Below, piece after piece: positions 50,967 through 58,693 of a DNA stretch of 64,000 nucleotides. The notes under the pieces are model-generated. The model ran no database searches. It was not told where the DNA came from and worked only from the letters and a program-made list of their open reading frames with translations. The stretch covers positions 186,001-250,000 of the forward strand of contig CBDCWT010000013.1 in the NCBI GenBank assembly GCA_965223305.1, written 5' to 3'. Both the position numbers and the translations under genes were made by a program. The first letter of the stretch is position 1; each line of letters begins with the position of its first letter. Source of the stretch: CBDCWT01 sp965223305 (GTDB taxonomy: Bacteria; Planctomycetota; Planctomycetia; Pirellulales; Pirellulaceae).

Positions 50967-51683
50967 TCAGCTAGTTCGCGCAACATTCGACGGGCTCCCA
51001 TATTCACGATGCAATTTCAGCACGACGATCAGAAGCGTCGAAGGTAGGAGCAACGTGAGCACACCATTCGACCATGCTTGTATCACAGCGGCCCTACCGA
51101 ATTCCTCGATGGGTGTGTGTCTGGCAATGACCATGTAGCTACCGGTTTGAATGAGCTTGGCTGTCAACACGGCGAGAACTAGACAACCCCCGATCACGAA
51201 CCCATTCAGATTCAGCACGGCACGGGCACGGGCATATGAATCCTGCTCGCTGTTCGAATGCCAACGTACCAACCATGCCGCCATCAAGCCGCAACAGGCG
51301 ACGCCGGCGCCGAGTGAGACCAAGCTCATTTCTATTCCGTTAGCGCCGGCCAAGGAGGCACAGGCCTGTCCCAAAGATGCAACCATCGTAAAAAGCAACC
51401 GGATTAACTCGAAGACCAGGCAACCCGTCGTCATCCAGAATGCGCGTCGTGCCCAAACCCCATGACCGTTTATCTTGCGAAATTCTCGACTAAGTGAGTC
51501 CTGGTCACCTAGCCGCCGCGTCGCGATCAGAAAGGCTTCCTGCTCATCGAGACCATTTGCCGTCAAAGCCACCACGGAGTCTCGCACATGGTTTTCGAGT
51601 TCCTCGACATCTCCTCGACGCATTGACCCCGTTTGTGAGAAACGATTACTCCATTCTCGTAGTTGTTCATCTAGCTGAAACAT
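50967..51683 (-). CDS. Membrane protein with permease-prefix / PadR-partner domain
   Basis: 238 residues from ATG 51683 (MFQLDEQLREWSNRF; 51698 is an alternative). Residues ~1-75 form a helical domain (LREWSNRFSQTGSMRRGDVE, then ELENHVRDSVVALTANGLDE) of the DUF1700/permease-prefix kind found in proteins paired with PadR regulators. Four hydrophobic helices follow (FWMTTGCLVFELIRLLFTMV, ..., LLLPSTLLIVVLKL). It overlaps the PadR gene by about 13 bases and is expected to be its regulated partner. Confidence 0.8.
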   Translation of the reverse strand: MFQLDEQLREWSNRFSQTGSMRRGDVEELENHVRDSVVALTANGLDEQEAFLIATRRLGDQDSLSREFRKINGHGVWARRAFWMTTGCLVFELIRLLFTMVASLGQACASLAGANGIEMSLVSLGAGVACCGLMAAWLVRWHSNSEQDSYARARAVLNLNGFVIGGCLVLAVLTAKLIQTGSYMVIARHTPIEEFGRAAVIQAWSNGVLTLLLPSTLLIVVLKLHREYGSPSNVARTS

Positions 51684-52009
51684 GGTTTGGGCTCCCACAG
51701 CTTTGTCAACGTTTCATGAACCGTCGTCCATTGCTCGCGATGTTCAGCCAGCGACTTTTTTCCCGCTGCGCTCAATCGATAGTACTTTCGGCGACGTCCG
51801 GATTCAGTTTTCCTCCATTCAGAGCGGATAAGCTTTTCTTTTTCGAGTCGATGCAAGACCGGGTAGAGCATTCCCTCATTCCATTCGATTTCGCCACCAG
51901 ATGCTTCCCGAACTGCTTGAATGATTGCGTACCCGTAGTTTTCTCCGTGTACCAGGATTGACATGACGATCGGTCGCGAAGAGGCGGCAACTAGCTCTTT
52001 TTGAATCAT
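51671..52009 (-). CDS. PadR-family transcriptional regulator (short type)
   Basis: 112 residues from ATG 52009. Winged helix covering nearly the whole protein: RPIVMSILVHGENYGYAIIQ, EGMLYPVLHRLEKEKLIRSE, RKYYRLSAAGKKSLAEHREQ. The C-terminal helix is short, as in the common planctomycete type paired with a permease-prefix membrane protein, and the next gene overlaps its end. It probably represses its own promoter (dyad at 52033-52049). Starts upstream of 52009 lack a family match and cross the promoter. Confidence 0.9.
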   Translation of the reverse strand: MIQKELVAASSRPIVMSILVHGENYGYAIIQAVREASGGEIEWNEGMLYPVLHRLEKEKLIRSEWRKTESGRRRKYYRLSAAGKKSLAEHREQWTTVHETLTKLWEPKPCFS

Positions 52010-52032
52010 GAAGAAACCTCGAAATAGGCAAC

Positions 52033-52077
52033 ACCTAGCAGTGCTAGGTATAATACCTCGGTCCTCTAGGTAGTCAA
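52033..52077 (-). promoter_or_regulatory. Promoter and operator of the PadR operon
   Basis: On the minus strand, TTGACT (52072-52077) and TATTAT (52050-52055) are separated by 16 bases, a good sigma-70-type promoter. Just downstream lies the perfect dyad ACCTAGCA-C-TGCTAGGT (52033-52049), placed to block transcription when PadR binds. Confidence 0.75.
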
Positions 52078-52230
52078 TAGGTGGTTCCAGATTCCGTACG
52101 TCTAGGTTGAGACCCTCACCCGACCGCTGGAAGCTGGCCGCTCCGGCCGGCATCGGAATCTCACTTTGATGCCGGCTGGTTCGCATAAGCGGCCATCGGA
52201 GTTCGGCGGCGCTAGAAACTGGCATGCTCT

Positions 52231-52366
52231 TGGCTCCCTGCCACAGCAGTCGGTCGCACCGATTCTGTACCGTTTTGTACCGCTCTGTACCGAGTGATGA
52301 GGCGCACTGCCAACCGCCGACTGGTAACCTCACCGTAGATTTCGGCGAGAGTTACGAAAAGTTGCG
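52231..52366. repeat. Left direct repeat of a tRNA-derived island
   Basis: Shares with 53848-53980 the series TGGCTCC...GCAGTCGGT, repeated TGTACCG, ACCGAGTGATGA and AAAGTTGCGGG. Read on the minus strand its end GTCCCCGCAAC is the 3' terminus of an initiator tRNA. No full tRNA is present. Confidence 0.6.
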
Positions 52367-52640
52367 GGGACCAAAACTGTCCCGTTCCGTCACGCCGATG
52401 AATGGAGCGGCTGGATCGCGAAAATCGCTAATTGCGAAGTACTTGAGCTCAGTTGGTAGACACCGGTGTCGCGACCGTCGGATGTCTTGGATGCGGGCCC
52501 GCACGCTCTGTTGTGGTTAGTCGCACGGGGCGAAGCGGGCCGTTTACCGGCGCTGTTTCGCCATCGTGCCCCCATCCAAGTTGGGCAGCACAAGTGCGCA
52601 TGGCGTATAATGGAGACGAATCTAGTTCTGGAGTTGTCAT

Positions 52641-52955
52641 ATGAGTAGCGCCGCCCATTATCCGCACATCGTGACTGACGCCTCGGGGATCGCGCGGCTG
52701 GACCAGACTCGATACAAAGTCGTACATCTGGCGGCGGAGCACTACCAGTACGGATGGACCGCCGAGGAATTGCTTCGGCAGCATCCCGACCTTCGCCCTG
52801 AGCAGGTGTATGCCGCGCTTGCCTATTTTTACGATCACTATGACGAGCTGATTGCTCGGATAGAGTCCGGCGTGACCACAGCAGAGCAAAAAAGGCAGGC
52901 GCACGCCTTATCGCGAGACGAGTTGCTGAGGCGGCAGAGTTCCGGGACTTCCTGA
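52641..52955 (+). CDS. DUF433 protein, putative antitoxin
   Basis: 104 residues. DUF433 is a small helix-turn-helix-like family. The characteristic part is VHLAAEHYQYGWTAEELLRQ, then HPDLRPEQVYAALAYFYDHY. It overlaps or nearly touches the DUF5615 gene downstream (1-base gap), the standard arrangement of predicted DUF433-DUF5615 toxin-antitoxin modules. The DUF433 protein is thought to neutralise the PIN-like partner and perhaps autoregulate. The role is inferred from the family. Confidence 0.85.
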   Translation: MSSAAHYPHIVTDASGIARLDQTRYKVVHLAAEHYQYGWTAEELLRQHPDLRPEQVYAALAYFYDHYDELIARIESGVTTAEQKRQAHALSRDELLRRQSSGTS

Positions 52956-52956
52956 A

Positions 52957-53307
52957 GTGCCGCTTCCGTTGTACATGGATGTCCACGTGCCAGCAGCGAT
53001 CACGGCTGGATTGCGGCGACGCGGCATCGACGTATTGACGAGTCAGGAAGATGGCGCGGATCGTTTACCCGACGATCGTCTGCTGCAACGCTCCACAGAA
53101 CTTGGCCGGGTCCTGTTCAGCCAAGATGATGATTTACTCGCTCTTGCTACCGAGTGGCAGCAAGAGAGCACCCCGTTCAACGGCGTCATCTACGCACATC
53201 AACTCAGCGCTGGCATTGGGACGCTGGTGAACGATATCGAGTTGGTTCTGTCATGCTGTAACGCAACTGAACTGGCCAACTGTGTCACGTACTTGCCACT
53301 GAAATGA
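52957..53307 (+). CDS. DUF5615 PIN-like protein, putative toxin
   Basis: 116 residues from GTG 52957. DUF5615 is a PIN/Mut7-C-like fold: LYMDVHVPAAITAGLRRRGI, DVLTSQEDGADRLPDDRLLQ, GRVLFSQDDDLLALATEWQQ, with acidic residues (D8, D26, the DDD run) in PIN-like positions. It is predicted to be a nuclease toxin paired with the DUF433 protein. A single dispersed pair like this can be a stability or defence module. It sits inside the direct-repeat-bounded segment. Confidence 0.85.
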   Translation: MPLPLYMDVHVPAAITAGLRRRGIDVLTSQEDGADRLPDDRLLQRSTELGRVLFSQDDDLLALATEWQQESTPFNGVIYAHQLSAGIGTLVNDIELVLSCCNATELANCVTYLPLK

Positions 53308-53344
53308 AGAGGGCGCCCACGTACCGGCGCTTTGGATGTCGTCA

Positions 53345-53645
53345 TGCCGGATCAATTGCTCCGTTGCCGTCGAGATCCACGCCCATAGTCACAGTCGTCG
53401 AGACGGCTCGGTAACGGTCTTCTGAACTAGAAATGAGCCGACGTCTGGTCTGGCGATCGTGGGGTGGTGACCGGCTGAGTCGCCGGCTCGATCGTCGCGT
53501 GTGGGGAAGTCCAGTAGAAATCCAGTAGAAACACGCCGCGAAATGCGGGTGGTCGGATGATGGGACTGGCTGGAGGTTCCGTGGATGTTAAGCCATGAGA
53601 GACGCGGATCAGAATTCGGTCGATGTGGCCGAGTCGAATCGGGTC
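53345..53645 (-). pseudogene. Degraded copy of the PEP-CTERM/SdrD tail
   Basis: Matches 56941-57357 at roughly 90%, with a ~120-base internal deletion joining GTCACAGTCGTCGAGA to GGCTCGGTAACGGTCTTCTG and an insertion repeating AAATCCAGTAGAAA. The 3' end of the PEP-CTERM region is lost. It is a dead duplicate inside the island. Confidence 0.8.
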
Positions 53646-53847
53646 AGTCCGGCACCGAAGCCGGCAGGCAGGCGACCGGCCTGCTCGAGCGACCGCGCGA
53701 AATGCAGGTAGACCAATCGCCTCAGAGGCGGCATCCTCGGGGCGGCTACTGTTCCGGCTAACTGGCCCGGGGCGCGATGCATTCGAGAATGCTGTAGCGA
53801 ATTATGGGGTGGCCGAGCCTATCGCGTCACGACCGCGAAAGTGATGT

Positions 53848-54011
53848 TGGCTCCATGCTCGGCCGCGGCAGTCGGTTGTACCGACTTTGTACCGTCCGCA
53901 CCGAGTGATGACCGTCTGTCGACCATCGACAGGTAAACTGAGCTTTGCTTCCGGCACGACTTAGAGAAAGTTGCGGGACAGGATTCGAACCTGCGACCTC
54001 GAGGTTATGAG
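53848..54011 (-). repeat. Right direct repeat and att-like 3' half of initiator tRNA-Met (CAT)
   Basis: The minus strand at 53969-54011 reads CTCATAACCTCGAGGTCGCA, then GGTTCGAATCCTGTCCCGCA, then AC: the anticodon loop with CAT, T-arm and acceptor end of an initiator tRNA. The 5' half is missing; the bases before CTCATAA (GCC...) do not pair with CCTCG. Homology ends at the anticodon loop, as expected for an integrase attachment site. Confidence 0.8.
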
Positions 54012-54192
54012 GCAGTTTGTCACTATCGCCGACTTGTTTCCCGGTGTTTTTGGGCGTCTCTGGCGTCCTCCCTCGCTCAGAACGCTCTCAGACTATGTCG
54101 ACTTTTCTCGGGCAATTAAGTACCACCGGCGATAAAACGGCACAAACGGTACACTGAATCTCAGCGTACGAGTTGATGCCGTGCCGAGCTAG

Positions 54193-54579
54193 ATGGCCGT
54201 ACTGATGACAGCTCTGACTGTGTTGAGTTTCCTGGTGAGCGTGGTTGGTGTGCTAGTCACTTTGGCGGCCTGGCTCTACCCCGATGCACGGCATTCCGTT
54301 GTCGCCCGGTTCTCGTTTCTTCTTGGGCAGTCGAACGCGTTGGCCAACGCCAAAAGACAATCTGCGAAACAGCAGCCAAGGGCAGACGAGACTGATCTTG
54401 CGCACGTACGACAGTTCCGAGAGAGCTTACGCATTGCAAATGCGTGGGACTTGGTGAGCCTAGGGGAACACCTATGGTATCTGGCCAACATAAACACCGA
54501 GCCTGTGAGTGAAATTGAGGAGTCAATTTCGGCGTTAAGGCAACATCTAGAGAAGTGCCGTTTTGTAGTCCATCGGTAG
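54193..54579 (+). CDS. Small single-helix membrane protein
   Basis: 128 residues with an N-terminal hydrophobic helix (~5-30, LTVLSFLVSVVGVLVTLAAW) and a cytoplasmic helical domain (DLAHVRQFRESLRIANAWDL, EEHLWYLANIN-like text). No family recognised. It is convergent with the dGTPase operon and close to the tRNA-derived island. Weak support from length and codon pattern only. Confidence 0.5.
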   Translation: MAVLMTALTVLSFLVSVVGVLVTLAAWLYPDARHSVVARFSFLLGQSNALANAKRQSAKQQPRADETDLAHVRQFRESLRIANAWDLVSLGEHLWYLANINTEPVSEIEESISALRQHLEKCRFVVHR

Positions 54580-54649
54580 TGTTCCTGCGGGTGGATGCTG
54601 AACGGTTCAACGAGTTGTCCGCTGGATACACTGTTTAGGCAATCGCTCT

Positions 54650-55990
54650 CTAGATCACAATGGCGTCCAGCACTGATCCGCAGGAGATGCCTGTCAATCG
54701 TTGGTACATTAGTACGGCTTGTTGGTCGGTCATTCCTGCAACAGCATCAGCAGCAACGCGTATTCGATCGGAGTCCGGGATCGCCTCTCCATACTCCTGC
54801 CGCAATGATTCCATCTCAGCTCGGTCACGTGCAGGAAGCACGGCCCATTTCCCGTGTGGATCGTTGCTAGTTACAGCTTCGGCGAAGATTTCGAATAGTG
54901 TCTGAATCACCTTCCGTTGACCGTGCTGCATGCTTATCAACGATGGGCCTTTGATGACGAATTGCCAGGTCAACTCCTTGAGCATCTCAACCTGCATACG
55001 GTGTTCATCGTCAACTTCCAGTAATGCCCCATCCTCGTTCGGTTCCTCCCGCAGTCTCGTGTTCATAACGTACCGGCCGATGAAATCGGATGTGAATGCA
55101 CGAAGCTGAGCACGTTGTTCTCGGGTTGGTTCGTAGGGCCCAGCAAATGGCATAGTTCCGCAAACTTTGAGAAATTCGCGTGCCAGTTCATCTTGCTCGT
55201 AAGGCGTGCGGATTCCCTTCTGCTCCCACCTGGCGAACACGTCCTCCAGAAACTTCAGGGCAAAGCTCTTGTCAATGGACAGCTGGCCAAGCGGTACTAA
55301 CCCGGCACGATAGAAGTCCTCCGTGTCGTGGACTGAATAAGCAATGTCATCAGCCCAGTCCATTAGCTGGGCTTCGGCCGATTGGCCTCTATCCTCTGGT
55401 TCGTGCAGACCTCGAGCAAACTCGAAATCATCCCGCTCACTCTGATATGCTCCCCACTTTTTTTCTAGTTGGCTCCCGTCTCCCGTTTCTTCCTGGAATC
55501 GCGGATACTTCAGAGTTGCATCCAAACAAGCTCGGGTGAGATTGAGGCCGGGCTGGTCCGTTCGCACGGCAAGTTTGGTTATGATGCGAAAAGACTGTGC
55601 GTTGCCTTCGTACCCATCAATGACCGTTTGCTTGACAAGTACGTTCAGCTCCTTCTCAGCAACATGACCAAACGGCGGATGCCCTAGGTCATGAGCGAGA
55701 GCGGCCGCTTCGACCACGCTGACGTCGATAGCATGCTCTTTCGCCAACTCGCCCTGGCTGCCGTGGAGTCTCTCCGCCAGCCGTTGAGCAATTTGGGCCA
55801 CTTCAATAGTATGGGTCAGGCGATTGTGATACACCTGCCCTTCAGTGGGTGATACGACCTGGGTCACACCGGCAAGCCGGCGAAAGGCGGTAGTGTAGAA
55901 GAGAGCGTCACGATCACGCTCAAATGCGGTTCGCTGTCCCTCGTCGCCTTCAGCTGCATGGCGACGGTCAGTCCGCTGCACGCTGGACAT
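54650..55990 (-). CDS. dGTPase-family HD-domain dNTP triphosphohydrolase
   Basis: 446 residues. Motifs of the deoxyguanosinetriphosphate triphosphohydrolase family are all present: FERDRDALFYTTAFRRLAGV, VYHNRLTHTIEVAQIAQRLA, AALAHDLGHPPFGHVAEKEL, YEGNAQSFRIITKLAV, LMDWADDIAYSVHDTEDFY. The metal ligands H...HD...D are in place. The reaction is dNTP to deoxynucleoside plus triphosphate. Such enzymes act in nucleotide balance or, in several systems, in anti-phage dNTP depletion. It is co-transcribed with a 73-residue protein (5-base gap). Confidence 0.95.
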   Translation of the reverse strand: MSSVQRTDRRHAAEGDEGQRTAFERDRDALFYTTAFRRLAGVTQVVSPTEGQVYHNRLTHTIEVAQIAQRLAERLHGSQGELAKEHAIDVSVVEAAALAHDLGHPPFGHVAEKELNVLVKQTVIDGYEGNAQSFRIITKLAVRTDQPGLNLTRACLDATLKYPRFQEETGDGSQLEKKWGAYQSERDDFEFARGLHEPEDRGQSAEAQLMDWADDIAYSVHDTEDFYRAGLVPLGQLSIDKSFALKFLEDVFARWEQKGIRTPYEQDELAREFLKVCGTMPFAGPYEPTREQRAQLRAFTSDFIGRYVMNTRLREEPNEDGALLEVDDEHRMQVEMLKELTWQFVIKGPSLISMQHGQRKVIQTLFEIFAEAVTSNDPHGKWAVLPARDRAEMESLRQEYGEAIPDSDRIRVAADAVAGMTDQQAVLMYQRLTGISCGSVLDAIVI

Positions 55991-55995
55991 TGACG

Positions 55996-56217
55996 CTACG
56001 TGCTCTTGACCTTTAAGTCCTTGGTCACCGCAGCTCTTCTAGCCCGCACGAGACGCCAAGCCGATTGCCTCACCTGCAACCGATTTGCCAATTTCTGCAA
56101 CTTCTCAGCTGCCCTTTGCTCAAGCTCCGAGAACTCAATTGGACCCTCAGCATCTCGAAGGATCAGTTGGACTGTCTCATCGATGTCAGAAGTCGACGGT
56201 TGATCCAAAACTGGCAT
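55996..56217 (-). CDS. Small helical protein upstream of dGTPase
   Basis: 73 residues from ATG 56217 (MPVLDQPSTSDIDETVQLIL). A longer start at 56286 adds a hydrophobic stretch and is less likely. It is predicted helical and basic at the C-terminus (SAWRLVRARRAAVTKDLKVK), with no known motif. Its stop is five bases from the dGTPase start, so the two are probably made together; it could be a regulator or a targeting factor. No paralogue was seen in this window. Confidence 0.5.
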   Translation of the reverse strand: MPVLDQPSTSDIDETVQLILRDAEGPIEFSELEQRAAEKLQKLANRLQVRQSAWRLVRARRAAVTKDLKVKST

Positions 56218-56291
56218 TTCACACCTCTGATTCGAGAAGAACAACGGGAGGTAGTAGAATACTACGCCCAGGAAAAGTATCGTCAACTCGT

Positions 56292-56369
56292 ATTGCTGAG
56301 GTTCATCGGTAGGCTGGAAGTCGCACGCGACCGGCCGAAGGCCGCAGCCTACCGATGAACCTCAGCAAT
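56292..56369. repeat. Perfect 25-bp inverted repeat upstream of the dGTPase operon
   Basis: ATTGCTGAGGTTCATCGGTA then GGCTG (56292-56316), 28-base loop containing GGCCGAAGGCC, then the exact reverse complement (56345-56369). This could be an REP-type repeat or a terminator/attenuator structure. No shared copy was seen elsewhere in the window. Confidence 0.8.
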
Positions 56370-56940
56370 GTCAACACGGCACCGCAACCCTAGTACTATT
56401 ATGGACTTACGTTGCAGTTTGTCAACACAGAAACGGCAGCGACCTTCCCTTAACCACGTGGTAGACACCTCACAACCCCGAAAACTCGCCTAGTCCAGGT
56501 AGCTTGCGATTCGGAGCCATGCTCAGCACTCGACAGAAATCAATGAACTTGGAGGGCGGCATTTGCGTGCTGGAGGTGTCCGGCGACACCGACATTCGAT
56601 TGCGAGCATGTCTGGCAGCTATCGGAAGCTGAGGGAATTCCAGCAGATCACTGGAAGTTTCTGCAGGCTTCAATAGTCCTGCCGACTTGATTCAATGACG
56701 CAAGGCTTGATCAGCATAGCGTAGACGGGCGTTGCACCATCTTCCAGGCATTGTCGGGCCTCAGGGCGTTTTCGGCGAGCTGCTTGGTGGTAGATGATCT
56801 GCTCGCGTGAGCAGACCAAGCTCCCAATCGAGTCTCTCCGCTAGGCTGCGCGACGCCGTCCTCATCCAGCCGTCGGGCAAGACCTCGCGGATTGTGCACT
56901 CGCCTCGCGCCAAATCCCCAAACGCATAGCAACCACTCTA
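56370..56940. other. Spacer, no convincing gene
   Basis: A minus-strand open frame (56470-56673) and others exist but have no family features. Nothing else recognised. Confidence 0.4.
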
Positions 56941-57063
56941 CGTTTCCGGAACAATCGCTCCGTTGTCGCCGAGATCCACGCCCATAGTCACAGTCGTCGA
57001 GATGACTTTGCCGCTGGCATCAAGCAGTTCGATTGTCCAGTCGCTCAAGAAGAGCTCGTCCGA
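56941..57063 (-). pseudogene. SdrD-type adhesin fragment
   Basis: The minus strand reads DELFLSDWTIELLDASGKVI, then STTVTMGVDLGDNGAIVPE, like the inter-repeat part of planctomycete SdrD/Cna-B adhesins (WxIELLDxxGxV...). No start or end. A second copy lies at 53357-53403. Confidence 0.65.
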
Positions 57064-57067
57064 TGAG

Positions 57068-57724
57068 CTACGCCAACGGATTCTGTTTGCGGAAGAAGGT
57101 CAGGCCGACCGCACTCAAGCTGATTAGGGCAGCCCATACTGACGGCTCGGGAACGGTCTTCTGAACTAGAAATGAGCCGACGTGTGGTTGGGCGAGCGAG
57201 GGGTGGTGACCGGCCGAGTCGCCGACTCGATCGTCGCCTGTGGGGAAGTCCAGTAGAAACACGCCACGAAATGCGGGTGGCATGATGATGGGACTGGCTG
57301 GAAGTTCCGTGGATGTTAAGCCATGAGAGACGCGGATCAGAAAGCCGTCTAGCATTCGATCGGGCGCCGACGTCACCCCAAGCAGTGAGACCAGCCCCGA
57401 GAGTTGGTCTCCACCTGTATCGCCACGAATAACGGCACCGGAGACGACACCGGGCGAGAAGCCAAAGCTATGGATCAACGAAACGACCTCGCTCTCGATG
57501 CGGAAACCGAAGAACTCGCCACCCACTCCCTACTCACCGGAGATATCGTTGTAGGAACGACCTAACGAATGGGTCAAATCTAGGAAGTCGAGTCCCTGGT
57601 TGTGATCCCGGGTAATCGAATCAGCGCCGAAGTGTGGGTGTGCCTCCGATGTGATCAAGCCGCCGAAGACGACAGCAGGCAGGCTACCGAAAAAGAACGT
57701 GAACACGAATAGTCTCATGGACAT
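57068..57724 (-). pseudogene. PEP-CTERM protein with in-frame TAG
   Basis: From ATG 57724 (MSMRLFVFTFFFGSLPAVVF, signal peptide) the frame encodes a ~218-residue PEP-CTERM protein. It includes GLDFLDLTHSLGRSYNDISG, GGEFFGFRIESEVVSLIHSF, a ~65-residue middle, and the tail VPEPSVWAALISLSAVGLTF then RKQ. A TAG at 57530-57532 interrupts it in-frame after ISGE; the following codons (GVGGEFFGFR) continue the family sequence, so this is a nonsense codon rather than a frameshift. Expression would give a 64-residue fragment without the sorting tail. Confidence 0.85.
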
Positions 57725-57777
57725 GGTGATACTCATTGAAACTGCGTGACGGTCCGGTGAGGCGTCCCGACAGGTCG

Positions 57778-58677
57778 TCATGCAGTATCCGGCAACAACC
57801 AGTACGATTCGCGCGCCGACAATGCTTGTACCGGCACTTCGGGAACGGCCGATTGCACCCATTCGGCGCAGGGCTTCAGCATCCCCCATTCCTCCAGCCG
57901 CTCGTGTGAAACTGCGATCAAACCTTTGCGAAGGCCGAGCTCTGCCGTGTCCCGAAAATACTCAAACGTATCAAACTCACGCGGCTCGCCCATCAGGATC
58001 GCATCATTGTCGGTAAGCAATCGAGCACACGAGGCAAGACGATGGGCGGTCATGGCCAGCTGAGTAACCCGAAGCTGTGGGTCTCCGACAATTCGGACAT
58101 TCCGAGTGCGGAGGCGCTCTTGCACCTGACGGCCGAGTTCCTCGAGAGTCGTGGTCGGAATCGTGTAACGGAGCCGGCCGCCTGACACCGGCTCCCACCG
58201 CAGCTGCTGTGCGAGCGCTGCAAAGATTGGGTCAGGCTGTCGCCGATGCCAAAAGTCGTGAAAACGCCAAACAACCAGGTCATTCTCTTGCGCGAATCGC
58301 CGCTTCGCGAGAAAGACCGGATCATCCGCAAACTGGTCGGTCTCGTCTTGGTGATTCCAAAAGGTCGGTTCGTGACTGATGATCAGGTTCAGATTGGCCG
58401 CGACCGCGCGCTGAAAGACGTCCAATGTCGACATAAACGTCGTGGCGATCCCTCGGACTGCCGTGTCGGGATCGCCGAATTTAAACGTGTCGCTGGTCGG
58501 TTCTTTCCAGATAACATTTTCGCTGGCAAGCTGCTGTTTGAGGCGGTCCACAATCTGTCCGGCCGAAAGTTTGCTGGACTGCGCGCTGGCCGCCACAGTT
58601 CGCGTTGCCGGTGACGCCGCGATGATTCCGGTACCAATCACCGACCCAAAGTGGCGTCTTGTAATTCGGGTTTGCAT
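57778..58677 (-). CDS. Nif3-like protein with Tat signal
   Basis: 299 residues from ATG 58677 (MQTRITRRHFGSVIGTGIIA). The RR-containing N-terminus and AxA site (VAASA) predict Tat export. The rest resembles the Nif3/DUF34 family (NLIISHEPTFWNHQ, LAKRRFAQENDLVVWRFHDF, RIVGDPQLRVTQLAMTAHRL, LIAVSHERLEEWGMLKP), whose members bind two metals through His and Glu/Asp residues. Family proteins are usually cytoplasmic, so an exported form is unusual. Function of the family is uncertain (GTP cyclohydrolase-like or metal insertase ideas). A second Nif3-like gene lies 16 bases upstream. Confidence 0.8.
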   Translation of the reverse strand: MQTRITRRHFGSVIGTGIIAASPATRTVAASAQSSKLSAGQIVDRLKQQLASENVIWKEPTSDTFKFGDPDTAVRGIATTFMSTLDVFQRAVAANLNLIISHEPTFWNHQDETDQFADDPVFLAKRRFAQENDLVVWRFHDFWHRRQPDPIFAALAQQLRWEPVSGGRLRYTIPTTTLEELGRQVQERLRTRNVRIVGDPQLRVTQLAMTAHRLASCARLLTDNDAILMGEPREFDTFEYFRDTAELGLRKGLIAVSHERLEEWGMLKPCAEWVQSAVPEVPVQALSARESYWLLPDTA

Positions 58678-58693
58678 GATGTCCTTTTGCAAG

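Noticed and set aside
52435..52485. TTGAGCTCAGTTGGTAGACACC resembles the 5' D-arm region of a tRNA
   Set aside because: No acceptor, anticodon or T-arm follows; at most a fragment, and the match is short.
53969..54011. A complete initiator tRNA gene
   Set aside because: Only the 3' half is present; the 5' half does not pair with the anticodon stem.
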